A stretch of 64,000 nt of DNA from Bifidobacterium olomucense (GTDB lineage: Bacteria > Actinomycetota > Actinomycetes > Actinomycetales > Bifidobacteriaceae), in the NCBI RefSeq assembly GCF_012932375.1, contig NZ_JAAIIG010000009.1, positions 50,877 to 114,876 on the forward strand, read 5' to 3'. How positions within the stretch are numbered: the stretch's first letter is position 1; each line of letters opens with the position of its first letter. This document shows, piece by piece, positions 41,886 to 49,149 of the stretch. Position numbers and translations under genes: made by a program. The notes below the pieces were generated by a model that saw only the letters and a list, made by a program, of their open reading frames with translations, did not search any database and had not been told where the DNA came from.

Positions 41886-43558
41886 TTGGCGTCTCCCGTG
41901 GCCGCGTCGTCGGCCGCGCCGATGCCGGGCTGGTTCGTGGCGTCGCCGCTGCCGTTACTGGTGGACGACTTCGGCTTGGAGGAATCGGTGGACCCCGATG
42001 AACTTGACGAATCTGACTTTGTCGACGACTTCGACGAGTCGGTGGCCTGCGACTTCTTGGCCTCGGCTTCCTGCTGTGCCTGTTCCAGTTTCTTCATTTC
42101 GCTGCGAATGATGTTCACGTGCGATTTCGCCTCGTCCAACGAGCCGACCGTAATGCCTTGGGCCAGCTGATCGCGCCAAGTGGCGGGCAGGTCGGCGGTG
42201 GAGATGTCGGTGCTTTCCACCTCGTGCGAAAGCTCCAGTCCGAACAGGCTGGTCGGCACGCCACGGTAGATCGCCACGGTGCCGTTCGCGTTGCCCACGT
42301 AATAATGCGTCTGGCTCCACAGGTATGCGCCGTAGCCGGCACCGCCCAACGCGAGCACGGCAAGAATGCAGGAGATGATCACCGCGACCTTGGTGCGGCG
42401 CTTCTTGGTGCGCGTGGTCTTCTTCTGTTCGGCCTTCTCCTCGCGGATCGCCTGCGCCACGTCCGGATCGTTCGGGTCGGCGGACAGTCGTCCATCGGAT
42501 TTCTGCACCACCGGAATCTCACCGGTGTCCGGATTGGCGCGTTCGCCGGTTTCCTCACGTACGGTGGACGGCTGGACCACGCGCGCCGAGGACGGGTTCA
42601 CCGTGGTCTGCTCAGGCTTGTCTTCATGCGCGCCGGCAGCCTGAATCAATGCCGCAGCGCGTTGCGCCGGCGAATTGTCTTCGCGCAGCGCGGGCGCGGT
42701 GGCCACCGGCTCGTTGACGATGTCGGCGATCGGTTCCAGGTTATGGCTGGCCGCGCCGCCGACCAGCGGGGTCTGATGCGGCAGATCGAAGGCGTCGGCG
42801 TCGAGGGCCAACGTGGCATCCGCGATTACGGCGGTGACGTTGTCGGTGCTGCCGGCGCGCAGGGCCATCTGCACGAGCCTCTGGCAGCATTCGCCCTGAT
42901 CGGACAGCGAGCTCATCGTCTCTTCGATGGTGGAGTCTTCCAATACGCCGCACAGGCCGTCCGAGCACAGCAGCCAACGGTCGGCAGGGTGGGCCTTGCG
43001 GATGGAGATGTCCGGATGCGGGTCGATGTCGAAATCGCCCAGCACACGCATCACCACGTTGCGCTGCGGATGATTCTTGGCTTCCGAAGGCGTGATACGG
43101 CCGGTATTGATGAGGTGCTGCACGTAGCTGTGATCGCAGGTGATGCGGCTCAGATGGCCGTCGCGCAGCAGATAGGCGCGGGAGTCGCCGATATGGGCGA
43201 TCACCCAGTACCCGGCGACCAGCGCCACGGCGACTACCGTGGTGCCCATGCCGGCAAGTTTGCGTTCACGCTTGGCCTTGCCCACGATGGCGTCATGCGC
43301 GGCCATCACGGAGGTTTCCATCATGCGCGAGATCGTCTCGACGTCGCCACCGGTGTCGTCCTGCTCGATATGAGCCAGCGAGCGGATGGCGATGGATGAT
43401 GCGGTGTCGCCGCCGGCATGGCCGCCCATGCCATCGCACATGGCGATGAGATGTTCTCCGGCAAAGGAGGAGTCCTGATTGTTCGCACGGACCGTACCCA
43501 CATCGGACACGGTTGTGGAATACAGGAACAGCGGTTGTGAAGCGGCGGAATTTGGCAT
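41882..43558 (-). CDS. pstP: PP2C-family Ser/Thr phosphatase PstP
   Basis: A 558-residue metal-dependent phosphatase opposing the Ser/Thr kinases. The catalytic domain (about 10-250) shows SDVGTVRANNQDS, MCDGMGGHAGGD, AHIGDSRAYLL, LLCSDGLCG and GSTDNVTAVI. A linker follows, then one helix (VAVIISCILAVLALGGAGYGAYLW, about 395-418), a short extracytoplasmic region and a Ser/Thr/Asp-rich tail (SSSSGSTDSSKPKSS type). A GAGGT ribosome site precedes ATG 43558. It lies 4 bp after fhaB. Confidence 0.95.
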   Translation of the reverse strand: MPNSAASQPLFLYSTTVSDVGTVRANNQDSSFAGEHLIAMCDGMGGHAGGDTASSIAIRSLAHIEQDDTGGDVETISRMMETSVMAAHDAIVGKAKRERKLAGMGTTVVAVALVAGYWVIAHIGDSRAYLLRDGHLSRITCDHSYVQHLINTGRITPSEAKNHPQRNVVMRVLGDFDIDPHPDISIRKAHPADRWLLCSDGLCGVLEDSTIEETMSSLSDQGECCQRLVQMALRAGSTDNVTAVIADATLALDADAFDLPHQTPLVGGAASHNLEPIADIVNEPVATAPALREDNSPAQRAAALIQAAGAHEDKPEQTTVNPSSARVVQPSTVREETGERANPDTGEIPVVQKSDGRLSADPNDPDVAQAIREEKAEQKKTTRTKKRRTKVAVIISCILAVLALGGAGYGAYLWSQTHYYVGNANGTVAIYRGVPTSLFGLELSHEVESTDISTADLPATWRDQLAQGITVGSLDEAKSHVNIIRSEMKKLEQAQQEAEAKKSQATDSSKSSTKSDSSSSSGSTDSSKPKSSTSNGSGDATNQPGIGAADDAATGDAK

Positions 43559-43562
43559 GCGG

Positions 43563-44090
43563 CTACCTCAATTCGAAGGTGGTGGCGCCGATGCGCACAG
43601 GAACACGGGCCGGCAGAATGGTCGGGCGATTAATACGCTGCTGATTGACCACAGTGCCATTGGTGGAGTTCAGATCCTCAATGGCCCACTGGCCGGACTG
43701 CGGATCACGATATACGCGGGCGTGATGAGAGGAGACGAACTCGTCGTCCAACACCACATTGTTGGATGCGGCGCGCCCCAAGCTGATTTCGGCGTCGGCC
43801 AACGGCACCGAACTGCCGGCCAACGGACCGTCGATAATCACCAGCAGGGTAGGCTGCGCCTGACCTGTGCGTGCGGAAGTGCGCGAGGTACGAGATACGG
43901 GAGCCTGCTGAGCAACGGGAGCTTCGGCCTTGGCCTTATGAGCTTCGCGTTCGCGACGACGGCGTGCACGCGAAGGCCTGGGGCTGAAGGTTTCGATGTC
44001 CTTGCGTAAGGAGCGTACGGCAAGCCATACGAATACCCACAGCAGTACAAGGAACCCGTATTTCAGAAGGGCAAATGTCAGTTCGGTCAT
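43563..44090 (-). CDS. fhaB: membrane-anchored FHA-domain protein FhaB
   Basis: A 175-residue phosphothreonine reader. An N-terminal helix (LLKYGFLVLLWVFVWLAV) is followed by a basic linker (RPSRARRRREREAHKAKAE) and a C-terminal FHA domain (about 95-175) with SLGRAASNNVVLDD, SSHHARV and DLNSTNGT. In mycobacteria FhaB (FipA) links kinases to division proteins. It is second in the minus-strand cluster, 30 bp after fhaA. Confidence 0.93.
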   Translation of the reverse strand: MTELTFALLKYGFLVLLWVFVWLAVRSLRKDIETFSPRPSRARRRREREAHKAKAEAPVAQQAPVSRTSRTSARTGQAQPTLLVIIDGPLAGSSVPLADAEISLGRAASNNVVLDDEFVSSHHARVYRDPQSGQWAIEDLNSTNGTVVNQQRINRPTILPARVPVRIGATTFELR

Positions 44091-44120
44091 TGGTACCGAC
44101 TTTCGAGCGGATTACGCGGG

Positions 44121-44822
44121 CTACTCCTGGGCTTGCGCCGAGGCCCAGTAGAGGATGCGCGTACGGCCGATGGTGATGGTGTTGCCATCCAGTAGCGTGG
44201 CGGCGGGTACCTGATGGCCTTCCACGTACGTGCCGTTCGTGGAGCCAAGGTCGCGGGCGATCACACCGTTGTCCGTAATGTCGATTTCCAGATGCTTGCG
44301 GGAGATGCCCGGATCATCGATGACGATGTCGCAGCCGGAACCGCGGCCGATCACCGTCTTGTCTTTGGTGAGCAGGTACTGGTTGCCGTTGACCTCCAGC
44401 ACCGGGCTGTCCTCGGTCTGGGCGTCCGTAGTGACGGGGACGGCGTTGCCCTGCACGGATTCGGAGGAGAGGTTGAAGTTGCCCTTGGACAGGTCCAGAT
44501 CCTCTTCGAAAATCACGATCACCGGGCCTACGAAAGCGTAATGCTGGCTCTTGGCGTACTCGGTGAGGTTATCCGCCAACTCGTTGGCCAGAGTCTCGCT
44601 GCCCCACGCCTCGATGCGGTCGAAGTCCGGCGTGCTGAGCTTGAAACGGTACTCGTTCGGGGCCACCGTGCGGTCGCGGCCCACCGGCATGGCCTCGGCG
44701 TCGATCTCGCGCTCCAGGGCGCTGGACAGGTCAACAGGCTGCAGATCTTTGGAGCCGAACTTGGCGAACACTCCGTTGACTGCACCCTCCACGCTTTTCT
44801 CAAAACGGTCGAGAACGCTCAT
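44121..44822 (-). CDS. fhaA: DUF3662/FHA-domain protein FhaA
   Basis: A 233-residue protein. The N-terminal DUF3662 domain (about 1-120: MSVLDRFEKSVEGAVNGVFAKFG, NEYRFKLSTPDF) is followed by a C-terminal FHA domain (about 145-230) with IGRGSGCDIVIDDPGISRKHLEI and DLGSTNGT. The linker is short, whereas mycobacterial FhaA has a long Gln/Pro linker. FhaA binds phosphorylated partners such as MviN in mycobacteria. It is the first gene of the minus-strand cluster and has a good ribosome site (GGGAGG). It is divergent from the third kinase gene with a 134-bp shared control region. Confidence 0.95.
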   Translation of the reverse strand: MSVLDRFEKSVEGAVNGVFAKFGSKDLQPVDLSSALEREIDAEAMPVGRDRTVAPNEYRFKLSTPDFDRIEAWGSETLANELADNLTEYAKSQHYAFVGPVIVIFEEDLDLSKGNFNLSSESVQGNAVPVTTDAQTEDSPVLEVNGNQYLLTKDKTVIGRGSGCDIVIDDPGISRKHLEIDITDNGVIARDLGSTNGTYVEGHQVPAATLLDGNTITIGRTRILYWASAQAQE

Positions 44823-44943
44823 AGTCCTCCCTTTCTAATCTTCACCTATCCTACGCGGCCATAGGAATATGCGGCAAAAATCCGGTCTGTGACGCGGCGA
44901 TGGGTGCAAAATATCCAAAAATACAGGCTGATTGCGGACGGTC

Positions 44944-44949
44944 TAGGAT
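44944..44949 (+). promoter_or_regulatory. -10 box for the third kinase gene
   Basis: TAGGAT ends 7 nt before ATG 44957. A leaderless start is plausible; a GGAG three bases before the ATG is too close to be a normal ribosome site. Confidence 0.5.
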
Positions 44950-44956
44950 GGAGCAT

Positions 44957-47167
44957 ATGAGCGATCTGGCAGCGTTGAATCTTGAACCGGGCGAAGTGGT
45001 GGGAGGCTACACGCTTCTTTCCCGCTTGGGGGCCGGTGCCATGGGATCGGTGTGGCGCGTGCGCGACGATGGCGGCACGGTGTACGCCATGAAGATTCTG
45101 CGCGATTCGCTGGCCGACGACTCCTCGTCCGGCGGCATGGGGCGCGCCGCGCTGCAGGATCCCGATCTGAAACCGAACATCACGCCGCGCGAACGTCTGC
45201 GCCGCGAAGCCATGGCGTTGAAGAAGGTCAACCATCCGGGCGTGTGCGGCATCGTGGATATGGAATTGGATGATTCGTTGGCGTTCATCGTCACCGAATT
45301 GATCGAGGGCCGCAATCTGAAGGACGATGTGGCGGTCAACGGTCGGTACATCGGCGACGATCTCGAACGGCTGGCCCGCAAACTGATCGAGGCCACCAAG
45401 GCGGTGCATGCTGCGGGCATCGTCCATCGCGACATCAAACCCACAAACGTCATGATCTCCGCTTCCGGACCGGTGCTGGTCGATTTCGGTATCGCGATGG
45501 GGGAGGGGGAAAGTCACGTCACCCGCACCGGACTGGTGATGGGCACGCCCGGATTCATCGCCCCGGAGATCATCGAGGGTGCGGAATCCGATGCCATGAC
45601 CGATTGGTGGTCGGTGGCGTCCGTGCTGGCGTTTGCGGCCACCGGTGCGCCGGTGTTCGGCACCAAGCCGATGATGGCGGTGCTGGAGCGTGAGGCGTCC
45701 GGCAATGCGAATCTCGCCGGACTGCCGGCCGGTACGATGGCGGCGTTCCGGTCCGCGCTGAGCCCTGACCGTGCGCAGCGCTGCACGCCGGACCAGCTGC
45801 TGCACGCCATCATGCTTGATGCGTTGAATCCTGCGGCTTGGGCCGGGGTCGCGCCCGGCGGCGAGAGCGGGGCGATGCTCCCTTTTGACGGTGGCGTGCG
45901 CGACGGCAGTGTGCGCGACGACGACAATCCGCGCACATTATGGCGGGGCGAAACGCCCGCCGACGCCACGGTTCCGCTCGGCGACGGACAGTCCGCCGCG
46001 GTAACGCCGCTTGCGGCATCGGCGACGACCGTGCCACTGTGTGATTCGGGCGGCACCGGCGATTCGGGCGTTCCCTCAGAACGTACGGCCGTATTGCCTG
46101 ACCAGGCGGCGGTGCTCCCTGATCGCACGGCGGTACTTCCTGAACAAACCGCGGTATTGCCTGACCAGTCTGAGGCTTACCCGGAGCAGACGGCGGTACT
46201 TGACGGGCAGACGGCGGTATTGCCTGATCGCACATCGGTGCTGCCGGGGCGGACTGCGATACTGCCGGAGTCAGTCCCCTCATTTCCGCCGGTGGCTCCG
46301 GCGACTCCGACGGCCCCGGCAGACGTCGCCCCCGCGACTCCCGCCGATGCCGCGCCGACAATGGTCGACCCTGATATTCGCCCGGCGTTGCAGAGGGTGA
46401 TCACACAAACCGCGCAAGCCGTGCCTACCGAGGCGTTGGCGCAACATATGGGCCCGAACCCCGCGGACGTGCGGCGTGGCATGTATCTGCAACGCGGCAC
46501 GTTGCCGTTGTGGCTGCTTGCCGTGCCTCTGGCCGCGATGGCCGCATCGGCACCGTTGTGTGCGCTCGCGGTGGCCGGTCTGGTGATTTGGCTGCTGCTC
46601 ACGTTGGCGTGCAACACCGAGTCGCAGCTGGAGCGTGAAGGCCGTCGCGGCGGTCAGCGCAAAGGCTCCGACGTATGGATTCGCACCGCCACGCTGCCGT
46701 GGCATATCGTCAAGGCATTGCTGTTGATGTTGCCGCGACTTGTGCTGCTGGGCATCGTAATTTTGGCTGGTACCGCAGTGGTCACGGTGCTGCTGGGGCT
46801 ACCGGTACGCACGATCTATTGGTATTTCACCGCGGACCGGAGCGTGCCGTTGCCGTTATTGGTCGATATGCCTTACTCGTCGTCCGGATTGACGCTGGCC
46901 GGCTGCATGGCTGTCGGATGGCTGATTACGGCGTTCGGTCCTCAAACCATGATGTTGCGTTTGGGGGCGGGCGCGCTGCGGGGATTGAGCACTGGCGCTC
47001 CGACGTTGGGGGCCGACCTTTCCGCCGGTGCCGCCGCTCCGGCAGTGCGCGGCCGGCGCAGCACGGTGCTGTTCACCATATGGTTGGTGATCGCGGTGGC
47101 GTTATGCGCGGCACCGTGGATGACGGGTGCGCCTATTGATTGGACGCCGCTCGGCACCATATGGTGA
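44957..47167 (+). CDS. multi-spanning serine/threonine protein kinase with a Thr-heptad array
   Basis: A 736-residue protein. The kinase domain (about 15-290) shows RLGAGAMGSVW, YAMKIL, HRDIKPTN, DFGIAMGE and GTPGFIAPE. A long disordered linker follows (about 300-470) that contains nine heptads of the form [RQ]TAVLP[DE] (residues ~376-438). The C-terminal ~230 residues hold about five hydrophobic helices (WLLAVPLAAMAASAPLCALA, LVLLGIVILAGTAVVTVLLG and others), so the kinase faces the cytosol. Divergent from fhaA, it is likely part of the same network. Its first kinase segment has an insertion after KILRDS, which is unusual. Start chosen at MSDLAAL; ATG 44948 three codons earlier is also possible. 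Role not known beyond kinase. Confidence 0.9.
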   Translation: MSDLAALNLEPGEVVGGYTLLSRLGAGAMGSVWRVRDDGGTVYAMKILRDSLADDSSSGGMGRAALQDPDLKPNITPRERLRREAMALKKVNHPGVCGIVDMELDDSLAFIVTELIEGRNLKDDVAVNGRYIGDDLERLARKLIEATKAVHAAGIVHRDIKPTNVMISASGPVLVDFGIAMGEGESHVTRTGLVMGTPGFIAPEIIEGAESDAMTDWWSVASVLAFAATGAPVFGTKPMMAVLEREASGNANLAGLPAGTMAAFRSALSPDRAQRCTPDQLLHAIMLDALNPAAWAGVAPGGESGAMLPFDGGVRDGSVRDDDNPRTLWRGETPADATVPLGDGQSAAVTPLAASATTVPLCDSGGTGDSGVPSERTAVLPDQAAVLPDRTAVLPEQTAVLPDQSEAYPEQTAVLDGQTAVLPDRTSVLPGRTAILPESVPSFPPVAPATPTAPADVAPATPADAAPTMVDPDIRPALQRVITQTAQAVPTEALAQHMGPNPADVRRGMYLQRGTLPLWLLAVPLAAMAASAPLCALAVAGLVIWLLLTLACNTESQLEREGRRGGQRKGSDVWIRTATLPWHIVKALLLMLPRLVLLGIVILAGTAVVTVLLGLPVRTIYWYFTADRSVPLPLLVDMPYSSSGLTLAGCMAVGWLITAFGPQTMMLRLGAGALRGLSTGAPTLGADLSAGAAAPAVRGRRSTVLFTIWLVIAVALCAAPWMTGAPIDWTPLGTIW
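46082..46270 (+). repeat. nine tandem 21-bp units encoding [RQ]TAVLP[DE]
   Basis: In-frame heptads inside the kinase linker. Seven of nine keep the Thr, and most keep Leu three positions after it. At DNA level the units are diverged through synonymous changes, which points to selection on the peptide rather than recent slippage. Confidence 0.9.
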
Positions 47168-47363
47168 CGTGTGGCGTTGCTGATGCGCTACTGGCCGCTG
47201 GCCGTGACTGATCTGATTCGTGGCGTGCGGCCGGTGCGATCTGTGACGGATGTCACGTGCGGTGTTTACCGAGAATTCACGTCTTTTGAGCTTCTGGCGT
47301 ACCTATCCTCAGGGCGGGTCATTATGATTGGGCCGAAACATTGAACCATGCAGGGGGAAGACT

Positions 47364-48329
47364 ATGTCAGATCCGAAGCGCCAGACCAAGCGCGCCACCC
47401 GCGCTGAGCGTCGCGCGGCAGAGGAAGCGGCCAAGCGCGCCCAGGAAGCGCAGGCCGCCAAGGAGCGTAAGCAGCAGACGATTATCGGCTGCATTGTAGT
47501 GGCCATTATCGTGGTGCTGGTGGCCGTCGGCGGATTCGCCGTGTACAAGGCCATGTCCAGCTCCTCCACGCAGTCCAGCACGACCGTGGACGAGGCCTAC
47601 AGCGCTCTGCAGAAAGTCAAGACCAAGCCGGCCAACGCCAGCGACGACGCAGGCTTCCTGATCTCCAGCAAGGGGTATGGCACGAAGGCCGAGGGGGCGC
47701 CGACCGTTGCCATCTATATGGAGCCGCTGTGCCCGGGCTGCGCTTCGGTGAACCAGAATCTTGACCCGACCCTGAAGAAGATGATGAACGCCGGTCAGAT
47801 CACCCTTGATCTGCACTTCCTCAACTTCCAGAACAACAAGAGCTCGGACGACTATTCCAACCGTGCGTTCAACGGTGCCATCTACATCGCCGAACACGAC
47901 GACGATCCCGACCATCTGCTCGACTATCTGGCGAATATTTACGATGCGGACTTCCAGCCGGGCGAGCTGTCGAATTACGTCTCCGTCAGCAACGACAAAC
48001 TCAAGGAACAGGCCGTCAAGGCCGGCGTGAGCGAGGATGTGGCGTCGGCGGCCTTCAGCGGCGAGAACGAATACGTGGACTGGCTCACCGCCTCGAACAA
48101 CTACACGGTTCTGCGCCCCGAACTGTTCAGCAGCTCCGGCGGCTTCTCCTCGCCCACCTTGACCATCAACGGCGAATACTGGAGTCTGCAGAACATCACG
48201 CTGGCCAAGACCACCATGGTCAAGGGCTTCCTCGACGCCATCGGCCTTGACGAAAATCAGGTGGGTGTGCAGGGCAAGCTGCCGTCCATCGGCGCAAGCA
48301 AGAAACCCATCGACATCACCGCCAACTGA
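47364..48329 (+). CDS. membrane-anchored DsbA-like thioredoxin-fold protein
   Basis: A 321-residue protein. A basic coiled-coil cytosolic N-terminus (RAERRAAEEAAKRAQEAQ) is followed by one helix (TIIGCIVVAIIVVLVAVGGFAVY, about 40-62) and then an extracytoplasmic DsbA/Thioredoxin_4 domain. The redox motif is CPGC in YMEPLCPGCASVNQNL, and the late SPTLTINGEYW contains the cis-Pro loop. It should catalyse disulfide exchange in exported proteins. AGGGGGAAG precedes ATG 47364. It lies after the third kinase with its own control region (47168-47363). No DsbB/VKOR partner is in the window. Confidence 0.85.
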   Translation: MSDPKRQTKRATRAERRAAEEAAKRAQEAQAAKERKQQTIIGCIVVAIIVVLVAVGGFAVYKAMSSSSTQSSTTVDEAYSALQKVKTKPANASDDAGFLISSKGYGTKAEGAPTVAIYMEPLCPGCASVNQNLDPTLKKMMNAGQITLDLHFLNFQNNKSSDDYSNRAFNGAIYIAEHDDDPDHLLDYLANIYDADFQPGELSNYVSVSNDKLKEQAVKAGVSEDVASAAFSGENEYVDWLTASNNYTVLRPELFSSSGGFSSPTLTINGEYWSLQNITLAKTTMVKGFLDAIGLDENQVGVQGKLPSIGASKKPIDITAN

Positions 48330-48355
48330 TAGTGCCGCGGCGGCGATACGCACGG

Positions 48356-48384
48356 CATACATCGCGACATACATCGCGACATAC
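48356..48384. repeat. 12-bp tandem repeat CATACATCGCGA upstream of tRNA-Thr
   Basis: Two full units (48356-48367, 48368-48379) and a partial third. It lies ~100 bp before the tRNA gene; role unknown. Confidence 0.7.
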
Positions 48385-48481
48385 CGGTACTGCGGTGACC
48401 ACTGCGACACATGGAGTGCTTCACCGCGGTACCTGATGGTATGCTAGTCATTTGTTCCGTGCGTGAAGCGTCCGGAAACAC

Positions 48482-48555
48482 GCCTCTTTAGCTCAGATGG
48501 CCAGAGCGGCCGCCTTGTAAGCGGCAGGTCGTCGGTTCGATCCCGACAAGAGGCT
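48482..48555 (+). tRNA. tRNA-Thr (anticodon TGT)
   Basis: Acceptor arms GCCTCTT (48482-48488) and AAGAGGC (48548-48554) pair fully. The D-arm has AGCTCAGATGGCCAGAGC, the anticodon stem is GCCGC/GCGGC with loop CTTGTAA giving anticodon TGT, and the T-arm is GTCGG-TTCGATC-CCGAC. The discriminator base is T and the CCA end is not encoded. It decodes ACA/ACG threonine codons. Confidence 0.97.
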
Positions 48556-48561
48556 CGTCGC

Positions 48562-48604
48562 GCAGAAAAAAGCGTATTATAGAAGATGCGCAGATTTTTT
48601 CTGC
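48562..48604 (+). terminator. terminator of tRNA-Thr
   Basis: GCAGAAAAAA (48562-48571) and TTTTTTCTGC (48595-48604) form a perfect 10-bp stem. A smaller GCG/CGC pairing lies in the loop. It starts 7 nt after the tRNA. Confidence 0.7.
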
Positions 48605-48705
48605 ACATGCATAGTCTTACCTTGGGTAAGTTCGCCAGGAGCCTTCCCCCAACTATGGCTTCCTGGGGTAAGGGCGGAGCGTCCCCCAACCTGCTCCGCG
48701 CCTTC

Positions 48706-48742
48706 AAGGGGGCGGGAATATCCCCTTCTCTCCCGCCCCCTT
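48706..48742 (+). terminator. second GC-rich terminator after tRNA-Thr
   Basis: GGGGGCGGGA (48708-48717) and TCCCGCCCCC (48731-48740) form a perfect 10-bp stem followed by TTCTTCTTTCTTTTTCCTTT. This is a strong terminator shape ~150 nt after the tRNA; it may end read-through transcripts. Confidence 0.75.
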
Positions 48743-48806
48743 CTTCTTTCTTTTTCCTTTATTCCTTTTCGTTACTTCCCGGCCCCGGGGTTATCGGCCC
48801 CGATTT

Positions 48807-48887
48807 CTGGAAGAACGTACGCTTACTCTCACTTAACGTACGTTTCCCCAGATGATGCGGGTTTTAGTCCGGAAGAACGTACGCTGC
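48807..48887. repeat. AACGTACG palindromic repeats after tRNA-Thr
   Basis: CTGGAAGAACGTACGCT (48807-48823) faces an inverted relative (AACGTACGTTTCCCCAG, 48835-48851). A third direct copy CCGGAAGAACGTACGCT lies at 48869-48885. The same core occurs in the nested palindrome after glgP (28032-28142). Confidence 0.82.
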
Positions 48888-49149
48888 GGATGCCGGACGG
48901 GCGGATGAGCGTGCAGATTATGCGTCCGAAATGACAGGTGGGGCAGGTGGACTTCGCGGCGACGATGAATTTGCGAGGCTAGGGTCATCGGCATCACAGG
49001 CGTGTCGGCAGGCAGTCCAAAGGCGAGCTTCGCAGACATTCTTGCGGTCGGTGCGATCAGGGCAGGTCGCATGACCATGGTGCGGTTCGATAACGATATC
49101 AACCGTTCCGCGAGTGCCGCGCAAAGGTAAGAATCAAGGAGGAGACCCC
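48888..49149. other. upstream region of the membrane GH3 gene
   Basis: No gene is supported. GATAACGATATC at 49089-49100 is a 10-of-12 palindrome centred on CG and could be a LacI-type operator about 50 bp before the GH3 start. GGAGGAG (about 49138-49144) is the ribosome site. Confidence 0.4.

Noticed and set aside
48482..48555. tRNA-Thr as an integration (att) site
   Set aside because: No integrase gene and no duplicated tRNA 3' end was seen nearby.
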